From assembly GCA_902384685.1 (NCBI GenBank), contig CABMCU010000073.1, positions 1-53,297 on the forward strand: a stretch of 53,297 bases of DNA, in the 5' to 3' direction. The notes below the pieces were generated by a model, which was not told the origin of the DNA, searched no databases, and saw only the letters and a program-made list of their open reading frames with translations. Shown in pieces: positions 34,352 to 44,182 of this stretch (position 1 is its first letter; each line of letters opens with the position of its first letter). A program made the translations under genes and the position numbers. This stretch comes from an uncultured archaeon. Its GTDB lineage: Archaea > Thermoplasmatota > E2 > DHVEG-1.

Positions 34352-34483
34352 ATGAACCAGAATTGTTCGCTCTGCGGCACAAACCTTCTCCCTGCTGACG
34401 AGGAAGGTATCTGTCATCTCTGCAAGATGTCGATTATTTTCAATGAGGATACGTTCCCCGATGTCGATGACTGCGCCTCATAG
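34352..34483 (+). CDS. 43-aa CxxC zinc-ribbon protein
   Basis: ATG 34352 follows GGAG by 8-9 bases. Two CxxC pairs, CSLCG (5-8) and CHLC (24-27), are spaced like a small zinc ribbon, and the rest is acidic (FNEDTFPDVDDC). A TATA-like CTTTATATTG lies near 34291-34298. Similar tiny ribbon proteins are common in archaea; the function is unknown. It is 77 bases upstream of taw1 on the same strand. Confidence 0.7.
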   Translation: MNQNCSLCGTNLLPADEEGICHLCKMSIIFNEDTFPDVDDCAS

Positions 34484-34560
34484 AACCCTTTATTTAAAGA
34501 GAAAAATCATTTGGCAGCATAATTGATATAAGATAAGATACTATCGCATTTTTATTACCT

Positions 34561-35493
34561 ATGAATCCTGAGTTACAGAAAATTCTGAAACGACAGCATT
34601 ACGCGATTATCGGGAAACATTCCGGGGTAAAACTCTGTCATTGGATGAAACAAAGTCTTCTCTTTGGTAGAGAATGCTATAAACAAACCTTTTATGGTAT
34701 CAATTCACATCGATGCCTGCAAATGACCCCCGCAATTACGCATTGTACACAGATGTGTCTGTTCTGCTGGCGGTTCCAAAATTTTACGGAAAAAGAGTTG
34801 CATGACATCGACGATCCAGGATATATTCTGGACCATGCGATCGAGGCACAAAAAAAACTCATCACCGGGTTTAAAGGGGATCCTCGGTGCGATCAGAAAA
34901 AATGGAAGGAGGCAAACGAACCAAACATGTTGGCTTGTTCGCTTTCTGGGGAACCAACATTGTATCCGAAGCTTGGAGAATTTTTTGAAGCATGTCACCA
35001 GAAAGGTATTACGACGTTTCTGGTGACCAACGGGACAACGCCCGCGGCTTTAGAAAAGTTAGATCCCTTACCAAAACAACTCTATGTCTCGGTTGTGGCA
35101 CCAACCGAGGAACTTTACAAGAAAATCTGTGCGCCCCTTATTCCTAACGGATGGGAAAACATCCAGCGAACACTCGCGCTCCTCCCGTCTCTTGGCACAC
35201 GAATTGTGATTCGCCATACCTTGATTCATGACTGGAACATGGATGAAAAATACATCGAAGCATACGCGAAACTCGATGCTCGGGCGTCACCCACGTTTAT
35301 CGAACCAAAAGGATATGTGTTTGTTGGTTCATCACGAAATCGACTGCATTTTTCTAATATGCCACCATACGACCAGATTAAAAATTTTGGACAGAAACTC
35401 GCAGAACAACTCGGATATGAACAGGTTATGGAAAAAGCAGATTCTCTTGTCGTATTGCTCTCTTCTCAGCAAAAAAACAGAAAAGTTAAATAA
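34561..35493 (+). CDS. taw1: 4-demethylwyosine synthase (radical SAM, Taw1/TYW1)
   Basis: The 310-aa enzyme condenses N1-methylguanosine-37 of tRNA-Phe with pyruvate to the tricyclic wyosine base. The radical-SAM cluster ligands are Cys62, Cys66 and Cys69 (CTQMCLFC). Cys26, Cys39 and Cys52 correspond to the second cluster described in archaeal Taw1. SLSGEPTLYPKL and TFLVTNGT are typical of the family. The start ATG 34561 gives this numbering and fits the known N-terminus. No clear binding site, so perhaps leaderless. Confidence 0.95.
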   Translation: MNPELQKILKRQHYAIIGKHSGVKLCHWMKQSLLFGRECYKQTFYGINSHRCLQMTPAITHCTQMCLFCWRFQNFTEKELHDIDDPGYILDHAIEAQKKLITGFKGDPRCDQKKWKEANEPNMLACSLSGEPTLYPKLGEFFEACHQKGITTFLVTNGTTPAALEKLDPLPKQLYVSVVAPTEELYKKICAPLIPNGWENIQRTLALLPSLGTRIVIRHTLIHDWNMDEKYIEAYAKLDARASPTFIEPKGYVFVGSSRNRLHFSNMPPYDQIKNFGQKLAEQLGYEQVMEKADSLVVLLSSQQKNRKVK

Positions 35494-35508
35494 AAAAGGA
35501 AATAGGTG

Positions 35509-35877
35509 TTAGAATTTTCCGCGTAATTTTCGACGTTCGACTTTCACGCCATTTGGAGAGACGACCATAAGGTTGTTCCCGATACCTGCGACATCGCCAC
35601 CCACATCATCCGTAATCCGTTTTAACTCATTGGTGACTCTCTTGAGGAGTACTTCTTGGTCAGAAATGGCGGTGAAATCAAGGATTAACACATTTCCACC
35701 ATAGACATAATCTGTTAATCCCTTTAAATCCTCATACCGTTGAATCTCACCAATGGCAACATGCATGCGTGCATTAGTCGCACCCCCGACTTGTGCATCT
35801 GTATATTTCTCAAGATCGATATATCCCTCTGTTGTTCCCGTTTTCTTCTCACCAAAAATTTTACTTGTTATTCCCAT
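35509..35877 (-). CDS. sepF: SepF-like cell division protein
   Basis: The 122-aa protein is an archaeal SepF, which anchors FtsZ to the membrane. The N-terminus MGITSKIFG is an amphipathic membrane-targeting helix; the core (about 35-115) has GGNVLILDFTAI and a DDVGGDVAGIGNN turn typical of the domain. Its TATA-like GTTTATAAAG lies near 35919-35930 on the minus strand. It converges on taw1. FtsZ is not in the window. Confidence 0.88.
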   Translation of the reverse strand: MGITSKIFGEKKTGTTEGYIDLEKYTDAQVGGATNARMHVAIGEIQRYEDLKGLTDYVYGGNVLILDFTAISDQEVLLKRVTNELKRITDDVGGDVAGIGNNLMVVSPNGVKVERRKLRGKF

Positions 35878-35930
35878 ACTGACACACGACTCCTAATTTT
35901 TGCTCGTATTCTAAAATATATTTCTCTTTA

Positions 35931-36381
35931 TAAACATTTGTAAGGCTCTATAATTACCTGTTTAAGATAGAATATCTATCCGTCACATATCTTTGATAGT
36001 TCTTGGGAAACAGAAAATGTCATAACATCAATATAAGAATATTTGTTTTTGGCATTAGGCTGAGCCAGAACGGGAAATTTACCGAACGAATTACTTTTAA
36101 GAATAGAAACATTTGATACCGTGTATTAGAAATGAACGGTTCGTTAACGATTTATCAAAGAACAATGTATTAAACTGAATGATATCTGTAATATATTAGA
36201 TGAGGGCAAAGGAAAAATATTTGTTACCAAACGAAAGAAAGAAAATAAGGAAAAAAAATAATACAAGGTGATACTTATCGAACACTCGGACAATAAACAT
36301 ACCGATGTCCCTAAAATGTATTTCCATTAAATTATTTTACTTCATTCCCTTTCCATCTTCAATAAAATTGAGGTATCGTCT
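35931..36381. other. Gap with a possible gene remnant
   Basis: About 450 bases with no intact gene. At about 36151-36261 (plus) a frame without start codon reads IKLNDICNILDEGKGKIF then a Lys-rich tail to TAA, which looks like a decayed small gene. The rest is AT-rich. The promoter of the esterase gene is not obvious. Confidence 0.35.
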
Positions 36382-36918
36382 ATGCTCTATTTCCTCCATG
36401 GGTATCAGTCTAGTCCTGACGGTGAAAAAGCAATAATATTCAAAAAAACATTGAAAGCTATACCTATCAAATATCAAGATAGCGCTCCTGAGGATCTTGT
36501 TATTTCAAAGGCTCTCCATCGCATCTCTGATGCAATAAAAGACGACCAACAGGTTGTGTTAATCGGCTCATCGTTCGGAGGATTTCTCGCTGCATTCACA
36601 GCACTTACCCATTCTACTGTCAAACATATTATTCTTCTCAATCCTGCGATTATCCCTCCGGATGTCGATCTACATACAATTCAAGGAATTCCCTATGGAA
36701 TACTTAAAGAAATGAAAGATCCACAACTGTTTGAACAGAGAATCCCTGCAGCTATTACTATCCTGCGGGGAACTCAAGACGATATTGTTCCTGACCAATG
36801 GATTCTGAGCTTTGCAAAGGCACAACAAGCAACGATACAATTATACAACGATGACCACCGGTTTTCAAAAAACCTGCAGAAACTACCTACTATTATCTCA
36901 AAGCTGTTACAAAAATAA
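36382..36918 (+). CDS. YqiA-like esterase (alpha/beta hydrolase)
   Basis: The 178-aa protein matches the UPF0227/YqiA esterase group: it starts MLYFLHGYQSSPDG, has nucleophile Ser in IGSSFGGFLA near residue 64, Asp in LRGTQDDIVP near 132 and His in NDDHRFSK near 158. All three catalytic positions are present. A weak GAGGTATCGTCT precedes the ATG. Natural substrate unknown. It converges with the PUA gene. Confidence 0.8.
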   Translation: MLYFLHGYQSSPDGEKAIIFKKTLKAIPIKYQDSAPEDLVISKALHRISDAIKDDQQVVLIGSSFGGFLAAFTALTHSTVKHIILLNPAIIPPDVDLHTIQGIPYGILKEMKDPQLFEQRIPAAITILRGTQDDIVPDQWILSFAKAQQATIQLYNDDHRFSKNLQKLPTIISKLLQK

Positions 36919-36930
36919 GCTGTTGTTTCA

Positions 36931-37419
36931 CTAATGTGTAAGCATCCACAATCGGTCACCTACATAATGGAGTGTTTTTACCGCTTTTCCTGGTTTTTTT
37001 GTTTTCATTTCTTCCCCTGTCATCAACGCAACCCCAACTACTAGAGGTTTCCGATGCTTCTCATCACAGATCCAGACAAGATCATTTTTCTGAATCAGTG
37101 GATCTGCATCGGTTATGCCTGGTGCCATCACATCAGCTCCTTTTGTGATAAAAACCACCGCGCCCATGTCGACGACTACGAAATTGGTGCTCGGTTGATA
37201 CTTATTTAAGCCTTGTAACGTAAACACCAGCTGGTTATTATGCATTATAAAATCAATACTATCATCGATGAGCAGGACCGTAAACTCCTCTAGAGATCCG
37301 ACATCGAATGTGGCTTTCGAATCAAAAAAATCACCATGGAACCTGGTTTTTAACTCATTAGTCAGTTCTTTTACTTCCCGTTCTTTTAGACGATGTCTAT
37401 TTTTAATTTTGACGGCCAT
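36931..37419 (-). CDS. PUA-domain RNA-binding protein, MCT-1/Tma20-like
   Basis: The 162-aa protein has an N-terminal domain of about 75 residues (LKEREVKELTNELKTRFHG) and a C-terminal PUA domain (about 78-155, VFITKGADVMAPGI, then DLVWICDEKHRKPLVVGVAL). This order matches the archaeal homologues of MCT-1/Tma20, proteins linked to ribosome recycling and initiation in eukaryotes. It is divergent from the LSm-L37e pair, 101 bases away, which fits a translation context. Confidence 0.85.
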   Translation of the reverse strand: MAVKIKNRHRLKEREVKELTNELKTRFHGDFFDSKATFDVGSLEEFTVLLIDDSIDFIMHNNQLVFTLQGLNKYQPSTNFVVVDMGAVVFITKGADVMAPGITDADPLIQKNDLVWICDEKHRKPLVVGVALMTGEEMKTKKPGKAVKTLHYVGDRLWMLTH

Positions 37420-37520
37420 ACTAGAGATATTCTGTACATTGTTTTAATAGTTATCCTGGAGAATATAAGCCCAAACTCTTATAAATGATATCTCTATTTC
37501 GTCTCTCCTAGGTAACAATC

Positions 37521-37739
37521 ATGGAAAAACCATTAAAACTTCTACATGCCAGCTTGAACGCCCGAGTCATTGTTGAACTTCGAGGCGGAGTCGAGTACCA
37601 AGGTGTCCTTGATGGCTATGATGTTCCTCATATGAACCTTGTATTAAAAAATGCAGATGAGATTGTCCATACCGATAAGAAATCAAAACACGAGAAAGTC
37701 ATTGTCCGAGGGGACAATATCATTTATATATCACCTTAG
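37521..37739 (+). CDS. LSm/Sm-like RNA-binding protein
   Basis: The 72-aa protein has Sm1 (ARVIVELRGGVEYQGVLDGYD, DPHMN-like VPHMNLVL) and Sm2 (VIVRGDNIIYIS). Archaeal LSm proteins form heptameric rings that bind U-rich RNA. The gene lies 17 bases before the L37e gene, a conserved archaeal pair. Confidence 0.95.
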   Translation: MEKPLKLLHASLNARVIVELRGGVEYQGVLDGYDVPHMNLVLKNADEIVHTDKKSKHEKVIVRGDNIIYISP

Positions 37740-37756
37740 AATAGGGGGTAACTACT

Positions 37757-37921
37757 ATGACGAAAGGAACAACGTGCAGAGCGGGGAATAAAACCACTCA
37801 CATTGCGTGTCGACGTTGCGGTAGACATTCTTTCCATGCACAGAAGAGACGTTGCTCGTTCTGTGGATTTGGGGAAACAAGTAAAATGAGGCATTATAAC
37901 TGGGTCAGAGAAAAGACCTAA
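37757..37921 (+). CDS. rpl37e: Ribosomal protein L37e
   Basis: The 54-aa large-subunit protein begins TKGTTCRAGNKTTH and has the Zn site Cys18-x2-Cys21 with CSFCGFG, followed by the basic MRHYNWVREK. ATG 37757 has GGGGGTAA upstream. It is shorter than many gene callers accept. It forms a transcription unit with LSm. Confidence 0.95.
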   Translation: MTKGTTCRAGNKTTHIACRRCGRHSFHAQKRRCSFCGFGETSKMRHYNWVREKT

Positions 37922-37923
37922 CG

Positions 37924-38289
37924 CTATTTTAATGAGTTTTCTTGTTGTTCATTGCTCTGTTTTAATATGTTTTTATATTTCTCGAGAGACCAACGTCCTT
38001 TTTTACCCCATAATGAATTATACAATCGGATTTCCACGTATAAAAAGATACCAAGAACGATGAGAGACACTGCGATGTTGAATGGTAAGGGAAGATCTCG
38101 ATAAACCTCAAGGGGAATCAGCGTGTCGATAAGCAGAACAGCAACAAGGAAGAGGTTTTTCAACGCTTCCTGATAAAGTGGTCTCATTAAACTATTCTGG
38201 ATATTTTCCCTTTTTTTTCCTAACAGATAATTTACTAGGTTTTCTGTTTTTTCTACCTGAATATCCAGTCGACTCTTTCTCGATAGCAT
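37924..38289 (-). CDS. 121-aa membrane protein
   Basis: A basic N-terminus (about 1-40) is followed by two hydrophobic segments near 44-62 and 70-90, then a charged tail. The layout resembles small PsiE-like or DUF membrane proteins; I cannot assign a function. It overlaps no other gene and lies 3 bases from the end of rpl37e in convergent orientation. Confidence 0.6.
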   Translation of the reverse strand: MLSRKSRLDIQVEKTENLVNYLLGKKRENIQNSLMRPLYQEALKNLFLVAVLLIDTLIPLEVYRDLPLPFNIAVSLIVLGIFLYVEIRLYNSLWGKKGRWSLEKYKNILKQSNEQQENSLK

Positions 38290-38341
38290 TCAAAACAACC
38301 CCTCAAATGATTCTAATATAATAAAACTATGTAGGAAACAC

Positions 38342-39307
38342 TCAATAAAGATAACAAGCGACAAAATGATCTTTATGAAACTCCTTAAGCACGGGTTCAT
38401 TTTCTGAACATTTAGGCATGGCTTGGGGGCATCGAGGATGGAACCGACATCCGGATGGCGGTGATATCAGACTGGGGACTTCCCCTTTCAAATGAATATG
38501 TTTTCTTTTTATCCGTGGGTCAGCGACAGGGATAGCAGAAAGCAACGCTTTCGTATACGGGTGCAACTGCTCCCAGAAGAGATCCTTCGTAGGTGCGTAT
38601 TCCACGATTTTACCAACGTACATCACTGCGACACGGTCACTAATAAATTTTATCACACTTAAATCATGGGTGATAAACAAATAGGTGAGCCCAAATTTTT
38701 CTTGCAGATCTTTAAAAAGATTTAGGATTTGAGCTTGCACGGAAACATCAAGCGATGAGGTGGGTTCATCAAGCACAATAAAATCAGGGTTTAGCGCAAG
38801 CGCTCGTGCGACACCAATTCGTTGTTTCTGTCCGCCACTGAACTCATGCGGGTATCGATACATATGTTGTTCATCAAGTCCAACTGTTTTTAATAGTTCA
38901 AGCACTTTTGTATTCAATGCTTCTCCTTTGAACCTTTTGTTAATTTTCAATGGCTCCCCGATGATGTTCTTTACAGTCTCACGAGGGTTTAACGAAGAGG
39001 AGGGGTCTTGGAATACTATCTGCATATGAGGTCGTAACTTTCGAAGCTCTGATTTGTTGATTGCAGTGAGATCAGATCCCATAAACACCAAGGTGCCCGC
39101 AGTGGGTGGTATCAGATGAATTAGGACACGACCAAGCGTTGTTTTCCCACAACCGGATTCACCTACAAGACCGAATGTTTCCCCCTTTTGTATCTTAATG
39201 TCGATATTATCGACTGCTTTGATGTAGTCTTTTGTTGAGGAGAATATTCCTTCCTTCATCGGAAAATATTTCTTCAGTTTAGTCGCGTTTACAATAGTCT
39301 CTTCCAT
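38342..39307 (-). CDS. oppF: Peptide ABC transporter ATPase, OppF-like (operon 1)
   Basis: The 321-aa ATPase energises peptide uptake. Walker A is GESGCGKTT, the signature LSGG-type motif FSGGQKQRI, Walker B FIVLDEPTSSLD. The C-terminal oligopeptide domain has the Cys motif GCRFHPRCPQAMPKC, linked to an Fe-S cluster in some Opp ATPases. I start at ATG 39307 with GAGGGA upstream; a TTG six codons earlier is possible. It overlaps the oppD end by 29 bases. It is the last gene of operon 1. Confidence 0.93.
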   Translation of the reverse strand: MEETIVNATKLKKYFPMKEGIFSSTKDYIKAVDNIDIKIQKGETFGLVGESGCGKTTLGRVLIHLIPPTAGTLVFMGSDLTAINKSELRKLRPHMQIVFQDPSSSLNPRETVKNIIGEPLKINKRFKGEALNTKVLELLKTVGLDEQHMYRYPHEFSGGQKQRIGVARALALNPDFIVLDEPTSSLDVSVQAQILNLFKDLQEKFGLTYLFITHDLSVIKFISDRVAVMYVGKIVEYAPTKDLFWEQLHPYTKALLSAIPVADPRIKRKHIHLKGEVPSLISPPSGCRFHPRCPQAMPKCSENEPVLKEFHKDHFVACYLY

Positions 39308-40381
39308 CTTCTTCCCTCGAGGCAACAGAATATTTCACGGTTTCATAGTGATGACACGCCACCTGATGGTCCTTTTCAACCTCCCTGAGTGGCGGTTCGC
39401 ATTCTATACAGACATTGGTGTGGTATCTGCATCGTGGATGGAATCGGCAACCTGTTGGTGGCTCGATAAGATTTGGGACACTCCCTGGGATAATATCTAA
39501 TCGTTTTCGTTCATCTGCTACCTTTGGTATCGCCTTCATCAGTCCCCTTGTGTAAGGGTGATCCGGGTTATCAAAGATTTTTTCTGTTGTCCCGATCTCG
39601 ACAATGTACCCTGCGTACATGACACCGACACGATTACACATCTCCGCGATGATACCAAGATTATGGGTGATCAACCAAATCGCGGTTCCCACACGTTGTT
39701 GTAACTCTTTCATCAGGTCAAGGATCTGTGCTTGGACGGTAACATCCAGCGCAGTTGTTGGTTCATCTGCAATCAATAAATCAGGGTTGCATGCTAGCAT
39801 CATCGCGATCATCACTCGTTGTCGCATCCCTCCACTGAGTTCATGTGGATATTGTTTTGCAACCTTTTTCGGATCAGAGATTTTTACAAGATCCAGTGTG
39901 TTTATTGCTTTTTCAAATGCTTTTTTTTGAATGGTCTTTTTTAGTTTCCGTTTTTTCCAAATATTATATGACGGCGTTTTTTGGTTTGTTTCCGGAAAGG
40001 TTCCATGCCGTAAAATAACTTCAGCGATTTGTTGTCCCGCAGTATAAACAGGATTCAATGCAGTCATCGGTTCTTGGAAAATCATTGAGATGTCTTTTCC
40101 CCGAATTTTTTGCATGTCTTTCTCTGTTTTTTTAAGGAGATCTTCACCTTTGAAAAGGATTGTTCCCTTGAGGATTTTTCCAGGAGGTTGAGGGATGAGT
40201 TTCATGACCGAAAGAGCAGTAACGCTTTTTCCACATCCAGTCTCGCCGATTAAACCAAAAGTCTCTCCTTTCCAAATGTTGAAACTTGTTTCTTCGAGTG
40301 CTTTGACGACTCCTTCGTAGGTGTAGAAGTAAGTTTTGAGGTCTTTTATACTGAGTAATGGTTCGTTTTCCGCTGTCTCAC
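39279..40381 (-). CDS. oppD: Peptide ABC transporter ATPase, OppD-like, with N-terminal frameshift (operon 1)
   Basis: From ATG 40205 an open frame gives 308 aa with LSGGMRQRV and [12 protein letters not shown] but without Walker A. The missing part is encoded just upstream in the same frame: LKTYFYTYEG, then [13 protein letters not shown]. No ATG, GTG or TTG starts that part. A GTG at 40381 overlaps the oppC stop (GTGA) in the neighbouring frame. One extra A in the AAAA run at 40366-40369 would join them as MRQRKNEPLLSIKD. So either the gene has a one-base deletion, or the sequence does, or translation slips -1. Confidence 0.85.
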
Positions 40382-41301
40382 CTTCTTAATTTTGGATCAG
40401 TCACATCTCGTAATCCATCACCGAGTAAATTAAATCCAAGAACAACCAGTAGAATTGCTAAGCCTGGGAATGTCACGTACCACCAGGCATGGAACATAAA
40501 TGATCGTCCATCTGATATCATAAGTCCCCATTCTGCGGTTCCAGGGGATGCACCAAGACCAATGAAACTTAATCCCGCAGCAACGAGGAGAACTGCTCCT
40601 AGGTCAAGGGTAATTTGGACTAAAAGAGGAGCAAGTGAGTTTGGTAAAATATGATGAAGAAGAATCCGTGAGTTTTTTGCTCCGACACTTCGTGCTGCTT
40701 CCACAAATGGTTGTTCACGTATTGTAAGGACTTGGCCTCTCATGAGTCGAGCATAAGTAGGCCACCATGTGATTATCATTGCTTCCATGATATGGTCGAT
40801 ACTTCGTCCTAATGCAGCAGCAATAGCCAATGCTAAAATGAGATAAGGAATGGAAAGAAAGACATCGGTTATTCTCATAAGTATTTCATCAAGTACTCCT
40901 CCGAAATAACCTGCAAGACCGCCTAATACAACACCGATGAGTGTTGAGATTGCAATGACCAATATACAGATCCTTAATGAGGTTTGAGAACCATAAACAA
41001 TCATACTAAAGATATCGCGTCCGTAATCATCGGTTCCGAAGAAATGGTCTGTACTCGGTGGGAGAAGTTTTTTATCAAAATGGATTTCCCATCGTTCTTC
41101 GACTTGGGTTGTACCTTGTTCCGTGGACACCTCTGCATAGGTGGGATGTTCTTTTGCGATGAATGGTGCAAAGAGAGCTACAAGGAGTAATGCAATGATT
41201 ATCGCAAGTCCTATCATGGAGAGAAGACTTTTTCGAAAAAGGTGAAACATGAACCGTATATCTTTGATCCTCGACTCATGTTTTTTAAGATAATCATCCA
41301 T
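40378..41301 (-). CDS. oppC: Peptide ABC transporter permease, OppC-like (operon 1)
   Basis: The 307-aa membrane permease has six predicted helices and the EAA loop EAARSVGAKNSRILLHHILP that contacts the ATPase. The N-terminal KSLLSMIGLAIIIALLLV segment and FGTDDYGRDIFSM are typical of OppC/DppC. Its TGA overlaps the GTG start candidate of oppD. It follows oppB by 19 bases. Confidence 0.93.
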   Translation of the reverse strand: MDDYLKKHESRIKDIRFMFHLFRKSLLSMIGLAIIIALLLVALFAPFIAKEHPTYAEVSTEQGTTQVEERWEIHFDKKLLPPSTDHFFGTDDYGRDIFSMIVYGSQTSLRICILVIAISTLIGVVLGGLAGYFGGVLDEILMRITDVFLSIPYLILALAIAAALGRSIDHIMEAMIITWWPTYARLMRGQVLTIREQPFVEAARSVGAKNSRILLHHILPNSLAPLLVQITLDLGAVLLVAAGLSFIGLGASPGTAEWGLMISDGRSFMFHAWWYVTFPGLAILLVVLGFNLLGDGLRDVTDPKLRR

Positions 41302-41320
41302 TATTCTAAAACGCAGGATA

Positions 41321-42343
41321 TTATCCCCCTCCTAATTTAACACGAGGATCGACGACCGCGTAGAGGATGTCTACAATTAAGTTTGCTATGACGTAGATTA
41401 TTGCAACCACGAGGGTGAATCCCATTACCGCGTTGAAATCTAATCCGAGGACAGCATGAGCAGCAAACCGACCCATTCCCGGCCAATTAAAGATAGTTTC
41501 AGTAAGCACTGCACCACTTAACAAACCACCAAACGATAAACCGGCGACAGTAATGGTAGGTATCATCGCGTTACGTAAGGCATGTTTATAGATTACGGTA
41601 CGTTCAGATAATCCCTTTGCTCGAGCAGTACGAATATAATCCGAACCCATGACCTCTAGCATACTTGAACGCATCATACGTAAGATAATTGCAAGTTCAG
41701 CAAAGCCAAGGGTAAATGCAGGCAAGAGAAGATGATGTAAAGATGAGATAAGTGCCGCACCATTTCCGGAAAAAATACTATCTAAAATATAAAATCCGGT
41801 AAACGTCGTTGGAGATGTCATCCCAACAGATAATCGTCCTTCTAGCGGAAAAATTGGAAATTGATAAGCGAAGACATATTGTAGCATCAGCGCCAACCAA
41901 AAAATCGGTAATGAATATCCAACGATGGCAATAATTCTCGTAATATGATCGGAGAGTTTATTTTGTCGGATTGCGGATATGATACCTCCAATAATACCAA
42001 ACGGGATTGCGATGATCGTAGCAAAAATCGTTAGTTCAAATGTCGCTAGGAAATATTGAGCGAGAGCAGTCGTGACCGTCCTATTTTCAAGAAATGATTT
42101 CCCGAGATTTAAATGAATGAGATCATTCATATAGTAAAAATATTGTTCCCAGAGTGGTTTATCTAAATGGAGTTCCGCGCGTATTCGTGCAATGGTTTCT
42201 GGTTGTGCTTTTGGTCCTCCAGCAAACGCTCTTGCAGGATCAGCTGGGATTACATGGGAGACTGTAAAAGTTATGATAGTTACCCCAATTAATACCGGTA
42301 TTAACAGTAATAGTCTGCGGACTATATATTCCCATGTCTTCAT
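41321..42343 (-). CDS. oppB: Peptide ABC transporter permease, OppB-like (operon 1)
   Basis: The 340-aa permease starts with a conserved IVRRLLLLIPVLIGVTII helix and ends with RVKLGGG. The EAA-type loop is DYIRTARAKGLSERTVIYKH. It pairs with OppC to form the channel for di- or oligopeptides. Located 29 bases after the solute-binding protein gene. Confidence 0.93.
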   Translation of the reverse strand: MKTWEYIVRRLLLLIPVLIGVTIITFTVSHVIPADPARAFAGGPKAQPETIARIRAELHLDKPLWEQYFYYMNDLIHLNLGKSFLENRTVTTALAQYFLATFELTIFATIIAIPFGIIGGIISAIRQNKLSDHITRIIAIVGYSLPIFWLALMLQYVFAYQFPIFPLEGRLSVGMTSPTTFTGFYILDSIFSGNGAALISSLHHLLLPAFTLGFAELAIILRMMRSSMLEVMGSDYIRTARAKGLSERTVIYKHALRNAMIPTITVAGLSFGGLLSGAVLTETIFNWPGMGRFAAHAVLGLDFNAVMGFTLVVAIIYVIANLIVDILYAVVDPRVKLGGG

Positions 42344-42372
42344 GTGTTAAAAAAAAAGAAAAAGAAAGAGGT

Positions 42373-44049
42373 TTATTTGTATGCTTTATAGTAGTTATAG
42401 TAGTAGTATTCAATACAGGGGTTATATGAGTAACCTTGTAACCAAGTGCGCATCCCTCTAGTGTACGATTCCTGGCCAATATAGATAAGCGAAGGATCAT
42501 TGATGTAAATGTTAAATGCGGTAGCGTATGAATCACCTCGTATTTGAGTACTAACATTGAATTTCGCTCTGTTTATCATTCGGTCAACTGTTGCGTTCGC
42601 CCATCCCGTATGGAATGTATCTCCACCATTTGCCGCAGATCCGACAAACGGAGCAACATAATCATCAGGGTCATTATAATCAGGCATCCATCCGAGGAAC
42701 ATGAAATCCCAGTCTATGGTATTGTACAATCTGTTGAGGTATTGTGGCCATGATTCTGTGCTGACAATAGAGTTTATTCCAATGTTCGCGAGATCTTGTT
42801 GGAAGGAAAGCGCCATTTTTTGTCGTTCCGAGTTTCCTGAGTTGTACCAGATACGTATTGCTGTGTTATTGAATCGATAGAGTTTTCCTTTAAACATCGT
42901 CGTTTGCGTGTAACCTGATGCGTTCAAGAGTTCTGCTGCTTTTTCAAGGTTGTGATTATAGACAGGCACGCCATTATTTTGTGTTTCATAGTACGGCATT
43001 CCTTTTGGAATTGCTCCTGGGGAAAGAAACAGATATCCGTTGAAAGCATCGTCAATTGCAGACTGATAATTAAATACATAACTTAACGCCTTTCGAACAT
43101 CTTTATTGGCCATGAATGTGTTCTCGCTTTGTGTGTTAAAGATCCCATTGACCGTATTATAACTGGGCGAATTATAGATGAGAACTCCAGTTTTATTTTG
43201 TATATCAACAAGGTTTTCAAAAGGGATATACGCGAAATCCGCATCTCCGCTATTCAAGGCAAGTATTCGGGTTGATGCTTCATCAGCAGTTTTCACAACA
43301 ACTGTATCAACATGGTTTCCACTCCAGCCACCCCAATAGAGATCATTTTTCTTTAAGACGATTTCCGAGTTATGTGTCCAGTGATCAAGTTTATACGGGC
43401 CGGTTCCAATAGCATGTTCTTTCATCCATTGATTATCCGTGTTGGCGATCACACCCCCATTTGCTTCAACGATTTTTTTATCAACAATAGACGCAACACT
43501 AAACGCCATTAATGCGAGGAATCCCCCATAGGTATTTTTTAGTTTAATTTGAACAGTATATGGATCGAGTATTGTCGTACTGTTTAAATCCATGCATTGG
43601 GACAAAATCCAAGCGACTCCAGAATCGGGAGAGTTTATGGTTAACACACGATCTAATGAGTACTTCACATCGGATGCGTTAAAGAGATCTCCGTTAGAGA
43701 ATTTCACTCCTTGCCGTAAATGGAATGTCCATGTTTCTTGATCGCTCCCCACGGTCCAGTTTGTTGCAAGTGACGGATAAATGGTTTTTGTATCGTTCCC
43801 ATGATAAGTGACTAATGTTTCATAGATGTTAAAGACCATATCAGTCGATGCTGAATCATATGCCTCTGCAGGATCAAGTGTTCTGGGTTCTCCAATATCA
43901 TAACGGACATATGTTGTTGGATTTTTTATTTCAGGGTTTCCCTGTTGCTGCTGCTGTGTACATCCACTAAACCCGACGCAAATAAACATCGCACATATCA
44001 AGATTGCTAGAACACCAGCCTTCACATCTTTCTTTCCAAAACTTCTCAT
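42373..44049 (-). CDS. oppA: Peptide-binding lipoprotein, OppA/DppA family (operon 1)
   Basis: The 558-aa protein has a lipobox-like VGFSGCTQQQQQG (Cys near residue 30) after a hydrophobic helix, so it is lipid-anchored outside. The SBP family 5 motif is visible in GEPRTLDPAEAYD and TWTFHLRQGVKFSNGD. It captures peptides for the oppBCDF system that follows. AAAGAGGGATC lies before ATG 44049; a TATA-like AATAAATAATATACAG is near 44096-44111. Paralogue of the gene at 48104. Confidence 0.93.
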   Translation of the reverse strand: MRSFGKKDVKAGVLAILICAMFICVGFSGCTQQQQQGNPEIKNPTTYVRYDIGEPRTLDPAEAYDSASTDMVFNIYETLVTYHGNDTKTIYPSLATNWTVGSDQETWTFHLRQGVKFSNGDLFNASDVKYSLDRVLTINSPDSGVAWILSQCMDLNSTTILDPYTVQIKLKNTYGGFLALMAFSVASIVDKKIVEANGGVIANTDNQWMKEHAIGTGPYKLDHWTHNSEIVLKKNDLYWGGWSGNHVDTVVVKTADEASTRILALNSGDADFAYIPFENLVDIQNKTGVLIYNSPSYNTVNGIFNTQSENTFMANKDVRKALSYVFNYQSAIDDAFNGYLFLSPGAIPKGMPYYETQNNGVPVYNHNLEKAAELLNASGYTQTTMFKGKLYRFNNTAIRIWYNSGNSERQKMALSFQQDLANIGINSIVSTESWPQYLNRLYNTIDWDFMFLGWMPDYNDPDDYVAPFVGSAANGGDTFHTGWANATVDRMINRAKFNVSTQIRGDSYATAFNIYINDPSLIYIGQESYTRGMRTWLQGYSYNPCIEYYYYNYYKAYK

Positions 44050-44182
44050 AATTATGATCCCTCTTTATTTCACCATCTCCATATATGAATTAACACTGTA
44101 TATTATTTATTAGTTAATTACTTTTTCCTTTTAGACAATGATTGATTCCACGAGAACAGACGATTATTTCATTTAACGTACT

